The translations under genes and the position numbers were made by a program. A stretch of DNA of 37,432 bases from Chryseolinea sp. (GTDB taxonomy: Bacteria > Bacteroidota > Bacteroidia > Cytophagales > Cyclobacteriaceae), in the NCBI GenBank assembly GCA_025923195.1, contig JAICGJ010000039.1, positions 1-37,432 on the forward strand, given 5' to 3'. The notes below the pieces were generated by a model, which did not search any database, was not told the origin of the DNA, and worked only from the letters and a program-made list of their open reading frames with translations. Of this stretch, positions 33,578 through 37,432 are shown in pieces; the first letter of the stretch is position 1, and each line of letters begins with the position of its first letter.

Positions 33578-36052
33578 ATGATCCGTAATCTTTTCCTTAC
33601 CGCGCTCCGCAGCCTCAAAAAAGATAAATTCTTTTCATTCCTGAATATTGCGGGATTGGTCATTGGTATGTCGGTTTTTCTAATGATCGCCCTGTACGTA
33701 CACTTCGAGAAAAGTTATGAGGACTTTGTTGCTGACCGGGAAAATATCTATCGCCTTGCCCTGACAACTTATATTAATAACGAACTGGTTACGTCAAGTG
33801 CGGAAAACTATCCAGCCGCAGGACCGGCCCTGAAGGATGAACTCCCGGAAGTTGAAGATTATGCCCGACTTTATAATATGGGTTATAAGAACAACGTAAT
33901 CATTACCTATGAGGAAGCCAAGCCCGATCCCGTGGCTGTGAAGCAGCGAAGATTTCTTTATGCAGATTCATCCTTTCTGCCGCTGATGGGATATCCGATG
34001 GTGACAGGAGACCCAAAAACTGTGTTAGCCCAACCCTTTACTGCGGTGGTTTCGGAGACGTATGCCAAAATATTTTTTGGCAGCGAGGATCCAGTGGGTA
34101 AGATGATACGCATGCAGGATGATGACCAGAACAATGAACTTGTTAAGGTGACAGGGGTTTTTAAAGACCTTCCTCCGAACACGCACCTAAAGTTTGATGT
34201 CTTGTTTTCATACAAGACTTTGTTTGCAAGGTCCGAAGGCCCTGACCAAGCCCGTGAGCGCTACGACCTGGCATGGTGGAGAAAAGACATGTATACCTTC
34301 CTTAAAGTACGACCCGGCACTGACCCAAAAATGTTGGAAGCCAAGTTTCCCGAAGTCGTGGAAAAACATAATCCCAAATTAAAAGAAGGCAATCAACGCG
34401 ATACACTGTACCTCCAGCCTCTCAAAGACATTCACTTAAAATCTAACCTTGTTGACGAGGCGGAAGCAAACGGTGACGCCGAGATCGTACTTTTTCTGAC
34501 TGTGATTGGCATTTTCGTGATGGTAATAGCCTGGATCAATTATGTAAACCTCTCGACTGCCAAAGCGCTTGAACGGGCCAAGGAAGTTGGTGTTCGCAAG
34601 GTTATGGGGGCTTTCAAGGCGCAACTCGTTCGACAGTTCCTGGTCGAAGCTGCGCTTGTTAATTTGGTATCCGTGATCTTGGCTGTTGTAGTCGCAGCGC
34701 TAGCCATCCCTTTCTTTAATTCTATTTCTGGATTGCAACTTCAGGCTCGCGACCTTATCCAATTATGGTTTGTGATCTTAACTCTTGGGCTATGGGTTGG
34801 CGGCACGCTTTTGTCGGGATCTTATCCAGCCCTGGTGCTCTCATCATTTAAGCCGGTAACCGTTCTAAAAGGAAAGCTAAAAAATAGTGTGAGTGGCATC
34901 CTTCTTCGTAAGTCACTGGTGGTATTGCAGTTTATGGCCTCCGTAGGACTGATTGCGGGTACGCTCATTGTGTATCGTCAGCTCGATTTCATGATGAAGC
35001 AGGACTTGGGGATGAACATCGATCAGATATTGGTCGTAGAACGCCCTGGCATAATGCCTCGAGATAGAAATGCGTTTAGATCTGCCATTGACGTGTTTAG
35101 AAACGAAGTGAAGAAAGATCCTTCTATAGAGGGACTATCCATTTCCGCGACCATCCCGGGAAAGCAAAGAGAATATAAAAGTATTGTTAAGAAGTACGGC
35201 CACCAGGACGATCAAGCGGTGACGCTGCGCATGAATAGCATGGACTATGAATTCATGAACGTATTCAAAATGAAATTGATTGCCGGCCGGACTTTCTCGG
35301 AGGACTATACTCATGACCCTGATACTGCTGTTATTCTTTCTGCGTCTGCCGCACGCCTTCTGGGCTTCAACAATCCGGAAGATGCTGTGGGACAGACGAT
35401 CACGTTGACCACGTGGCAATGGAGCCCAATTGTTGTCGGTGTGGTTAACGATTATCACCAGGTCTCACTCAAAAAGTCATTAGACCCTATGATCTTCGCC
35501 TGCTTACCCTATCAGGGAGAATATTACTCCGTGAGGATCAGGACTAAGGATATCTCAGGTAGTGTGTCGCATGTGAGACAGGCATGGGAAAAAGTATTTC
35601 CAGGCAACCCGTTTGAATTCTTCTTTCTCGATGATTTTTTCAACAGGCAGTATGAGAATGAACGAAAATTCGGAAGACTGTTCACTACGTTTGCATCGTT
35701 GGCCGTCGTCGTTGGCTGCCTGGGCCTATTTGGACTTTCTGCCTACACAGCGACTCAAAGGACGAAAGAGATTGGCATCCGCAAAGCTCTGGGGTCGACC
35801 GATAAGGGTATCTTTATCTTGCTGTCAAAAGAATATATAAAGCTTGTTTTTCTATCGATTATGCTAGCGGTCCCGTTGGTTTGGTTCTTTATGAGCGACT
35901 GGATTGAAAGTTTTCCGTACCGGACGGACATTTCACCCTTGATCTTTGTCATCGCTGGTTTCTCCGTGCTGTTGGTGTCTTTACTTACGGTCAGCATTCA
36001 AACCATGAAAGCCGCACGTACCAACCCTGTCGATACACTGCGTTACGAGTGA
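33578..36052 (+). CDS. MacB/FtsX-type ABC transporter permease (paralogue 2)
   Basis: An 824-residue paralogue of the divergent permease with the same arrangement: an N-terminal helix (FLNIAGLVIGMSVFLMIALY, about 21-40), a MacB_PCD domain (about 45-290), a first FtsX module (about 300-395) with LSTAKALERAKEVGVRKVMG, a second periplasmic domain, and a C-terminal FtsX module (about 697-820) with SLAVVVGCLGLFGLSAYTAT and RTKEIGIRKALGST. It ends NPVDTLRYE, as in many relatives (the partner ends NPLSSLRTE). No ATPase gene is adjacent. Sequence differences outside the FtsX modules suggest the pair is an old duplication or arose separately. The transported or sensed ligand is unknown. Confidence 0.94.
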   Translation: MIRNLFLTALRSLKKDKFFSFLNIAGLVIGMSVFLMIALYVHFEKSYEDFVADRENIYRLALTTYINNELVTSSAENYPAAGPALKDELPEVEDYARLYNMGYKNNVIITYEEAKPDPVAVKQRRFLYADSSFLPLMGYPMVTGDPKTVLAQPFTAVVSETYAKIFFGSEDPVGKMIRMQDDDQNNELVKVTGVFKDLPPNTHLKFDVLFSYKTLFARSEGPDQARERYDLAWWRKDMYTFLKVRPGTDPKMLEAKFPEVVEKHNPKLKEGNQRDTLYLQPLKDIHLKSNLVDEAEANGDAEIVLFLTVIGIFVMVIAWINYVNLSTAKALERAKEVGVRKVMGAFKAQLVRQFLVEAALVNLVSVILAVVVAALAIPFFNSISGLQLQARDLIQLWFVILTLGLWVGGTLLSGSYPALVLSSFKPVTVLKGKLKNSVSGILLRKSLVVLQFMASVGLIAGTLIVYRQLDFMMKQDLGMNIDQILVVERPGIMPRDRNAFRSAIDVFRNEVKKDPSIEGLSISATIPGKQREYKSIVKKYGHQDDQAVTLRMNSMDYEFMNVFKMKLIAGRTFSEDYTHDPDTAVILSASAARLLGFNNPEDAVGQTITLTTWQWSPIVVGVVNDYHQVSLKKSLDPMIFACLPYQGEYYSVRIRTKDISGSVSHVRQAWEKVFPGNPFEFFFLDDFFNRQYENERKFGRLFTTFASLAVVVGCLGLFGLSAYTATQRTKEIGIRKALGSTDKGIFILLSKEYIKLVFLSIMLAVPLVWFFMSDWIESFPYRTDISPLIFVIAGFSVLLVSLLTVSIQTMKAARTNPVDTLRYE

Positions 36053-36097
36053 TCGGATAACAGTCACCAAGGGATTCAGGATCCGCCGAAGGCAAAT

Positions 36098-36835
36098 CTA
36101 ATTTTTCGATAATACTTGAACGGAGACATTTTCAAGCACTATGTCAGAGAGTTTTTGCAGCTTCCCATTTTTATAGAGATTTTCTATTTCATCAAGCGAA
36201 ACGGTGCTGTCCGCCGGCTCAAAGTTTATATAATCCTGAAAGAGAATGCCTTTGATGCTTCGCCTGTTTTTAGCTTCACGAAATCGGATTCCTCCACCGT
36301 CGGTTTCATAAGTGTAAGCCAAGTAATCAACTTTTTTTGAGTCCTGATCAATCCAATACAAAAAAACATCTTCATAGTCCTTTCCTCCACCTTCCTTTTC
36401 GAAAGTGATTCTGATCACATGATATCGTTTACCATTGATCTCGGTTTGATGCACATACTCCTTTTGAACGGCACGATCATTTAATCCATAAGGGAGCAAG
36501 GCAAAGTAAATAACTGAGTTGACGGAATTCGAGAAGGCCTTGGCCCGTTCGTCCGTTATTTTTGCACGTTGCCCGTTTATTTCGCGGTAGAAGCCATCGT
36601 TGGTGAATACGTCTCTGACATTGCCTGTACTGTCTTTGAATTCCCTCGTGTAGGTAAAAATACCTCCCTGCCGATGGGACGTGTAATGTCGGTTTCTAAA
36701 ATCAAATTCTATGTGAACGTTTTCAAAAAGTCTTCCGCCATGGGCATCGATGGAGCTGTCGACAATTGTTTGTGGGTTGTTCTTTCCACAGCTGCCCAAT
36801 AGAATAACAGAAAAAACAAGGATGATATATTTCAT
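36098..36835 (-). CDS. Exported lipoprotein of the DUF6503 type
   Basis: The frame is open to 36877, but ATG at 36835 begins the lipoprotein signal MKYIILVFSVILLGSC (lipobox LGSC, Cys16), giving 245 residues. The mature part starts SSIDAHGGRLFENVHIEFDF and carries the stretches LPYGLNDRAVQKEYV, YHVIRITFEKEGGGKDYEDV and VDYLAYTYETDGGGIRFREA, the last followed by IKGILFQDYINFEPAD. I recall these as hallmarks of the DUF6503 family of Bacteroidota lipoproteins, whose function is unknown. The fold resembles LolA/LppX-like half-barrels in pattern, but that is speculation. It is convergent with permease 2 (45-base gap). Confidence 0.85.
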   Translation of the reverse strand: MKYIILVFSVILLGSCGKNNPQTIVDSSIDAHGGRLFENVHIEFDFRNRHYTSHRQGGIFTYTREFKDSTGNVRDVFTNDGFYREINGQRAKITDERAKAFSNSVNSVIYFALLPYGLNDRAVQKEYVHQTEINGKRYHVIRITFEKEGGGKDYEDVFLYWIDQDSKKVDYLAYTYETDGGGIRFREAKNRRSIKGILFQDYINFEPADSTVSLDEIENLYKNGKLQKLSDIVLENVSVQVLSKN

Positions 36836-37170
36836 TTGGCAATTTAAAGACTTTAAAATAATGATCGTAAAGGTCATGTGCGTCCCTTATGATCAGATGC
36901 GTCAATTTATATTCATTCAACTTAAGTTGAGGAGTCCGAAAGTCAGCCTAAATGGGAATTTCTTTAGTGACTAAGATTTTCGTAAACAATGAGTGAATAT
37001 TTTTATACTTTTTTGGCTGGCAACATTTACAATCGATCTGAGATTCTCTCGTTTTCAAGAATCAAGTTTAGCATGGCAATAAAACGATAAAGGAATTAAT
37101 TGCCGTGATCCAGGAAGAAAACGGATGCACCAACAATGCTGATGCAAATCCGCTTTCCGAAATCTCTTGC
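36836..37170. other. Intergenic region with a perfect 14-bp palindrome
   Basis: 335 bases upstream of the lipoprotein gene and downstream of the last gene of the window, both on the minus strand. TCAACTTAAGTTGA at 36917-36930 is an exact palindrome about 82 bases upstream of the lipoprotein start, a possible operator. AT content rises at 36990-37040. No gene is credible here. Confidence 0.45.
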
Positions 37171-37432
37171 CTATTGAACACTCACAACCGGGCAGTTTAC
37201 TGTAGCGCCAAGATTCATGCTAGTTGATGTTTGGGCCGTGGTTAAATCGTTGACGTCATCGAACTCTGCATTGTCGTACGCATTTACCAGCCAAAGCGGC
37301 GAATAACCCACACTGGAAGGAATGGTGGCGACAACATTATGGGTTTGCATTGTACCCGTCTCAACTTTGAATCCGGATGGTGGACCACCTCCCACTTTGT
37401 CAGCATTAATGTTAAAGCAAACGTAAATAGGA
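37171..37432 (-). CDS. C-terminal part of a protein that runs off the right edge, probably exported
   Basis: The frame is open from the right edge to a stop at 37171, giving 86 visible residues; an internal GTG at 37395 is not a credible start. The segment contains THNVVATIPSSVGYSPLWLV then NAYDNAEFDDVNDLTTAQTS and ends with NLGATVNCPVVSVQ. A GYSPLW motif after a short hydrophobic strand is familiar from exported Bacteroidota and Actinobacteria proteins of unknown function. I cannot name the family with confidence. The small polar and beta-forming residues suggest an extracytoplasmic protein. Confidence 0.6.
   Translation of the reverse strand, partial: PIYVCFNINADKVGGGPPSGFKVETGTMQTHNVVATIPSSVGYSPLWLVNAYDNAEFDDVNDLTTAQTSTSMNLGATVNCPVVSVQ

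Noticed and set aside
37080-37245. Plus-strand frame reading TIKELIAVIQEENG... opposite the last gene
   Set aside because: It has no start codon after its preceding stop and overlaps the better-supported minus-strand partial gene.

Overview
The window looks like a chromosomal segment of a Bacteroidota bacterium, most likely of the Cytophagales type. The support is indirect: LytTR/LytS-type two-component genes, 800-residue MacB/FtsX-like permeases without an adjacent ATPase, Tat signals of the MKRRD type, a TTTG-N18-TAATATTG promoter, little Shine-Dalgarno signal, and intergenic repeats built from TTCGATATTC-like and GCAAAGGCGC-like words. No rRNA, tRNA, CRISPR array or insertion sequence was recognised.

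Layout. 1-1550: the tail of an unknown gene, then an arsenic operon on the minus strand (arsR then arsM) with a palindromic operator over its promoter. 1580-4226: a minus-strand three-gene unit coding for an unknown exported protein, a LytS-type sensor kinase and a LytTR response regulator. 4512-15128: an accessory metabolic island. A plus-strand unit codes for a CBM9-like protein, a Tat-exported SelA-like PLP enzyme and a PQQ-type sugar dehydrogenase fused to cytochrome c. A DUF1349-like protein and an aldo/keto reductase are divergent from each other. A minus-strand unit codes for a second Tat-exported SelA-like PLP enzyme with an extra C-terminal beta domain and two paralogous exported amidohydrolases. 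15626-18892: an M50-like membrane protease, a small helical protein, a Tat-exported sugar isomerase-like TIM barrel and a membrane class III nucleotide cyclase. 19593-21653: an NfeD/SPFH pair. 22251-28189: a complete tripartite RND efflux operon. 28458-30704: an SF1 helicase with an inserted nuclease-like domain and a zinc ribbon, in which the Walker A lysine is replaced by asparagine. 30827-36052: two divergent ABC permeases. 36098-end: a DUF6503-like lipoprotein and the C-terminus of an exported protein that runs off the window.

The most interesting unit is the 4.5-17.7 kb island. Duplicated SelA-like/amidohydrolase partners, all with export signals, sit beside a periplasmic sugar oxidase and sugar-binding proteins. 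My working hypothesis is a periplasmic oxidative route for an N-acylated amino sugar: deacylation, oxidation to the aldonate, then PLP-dependent ammonia elimination. This is inference from family and context only. The second most interesting item is the helicase with a lost Walker A lysine but otherwise intact motifs.
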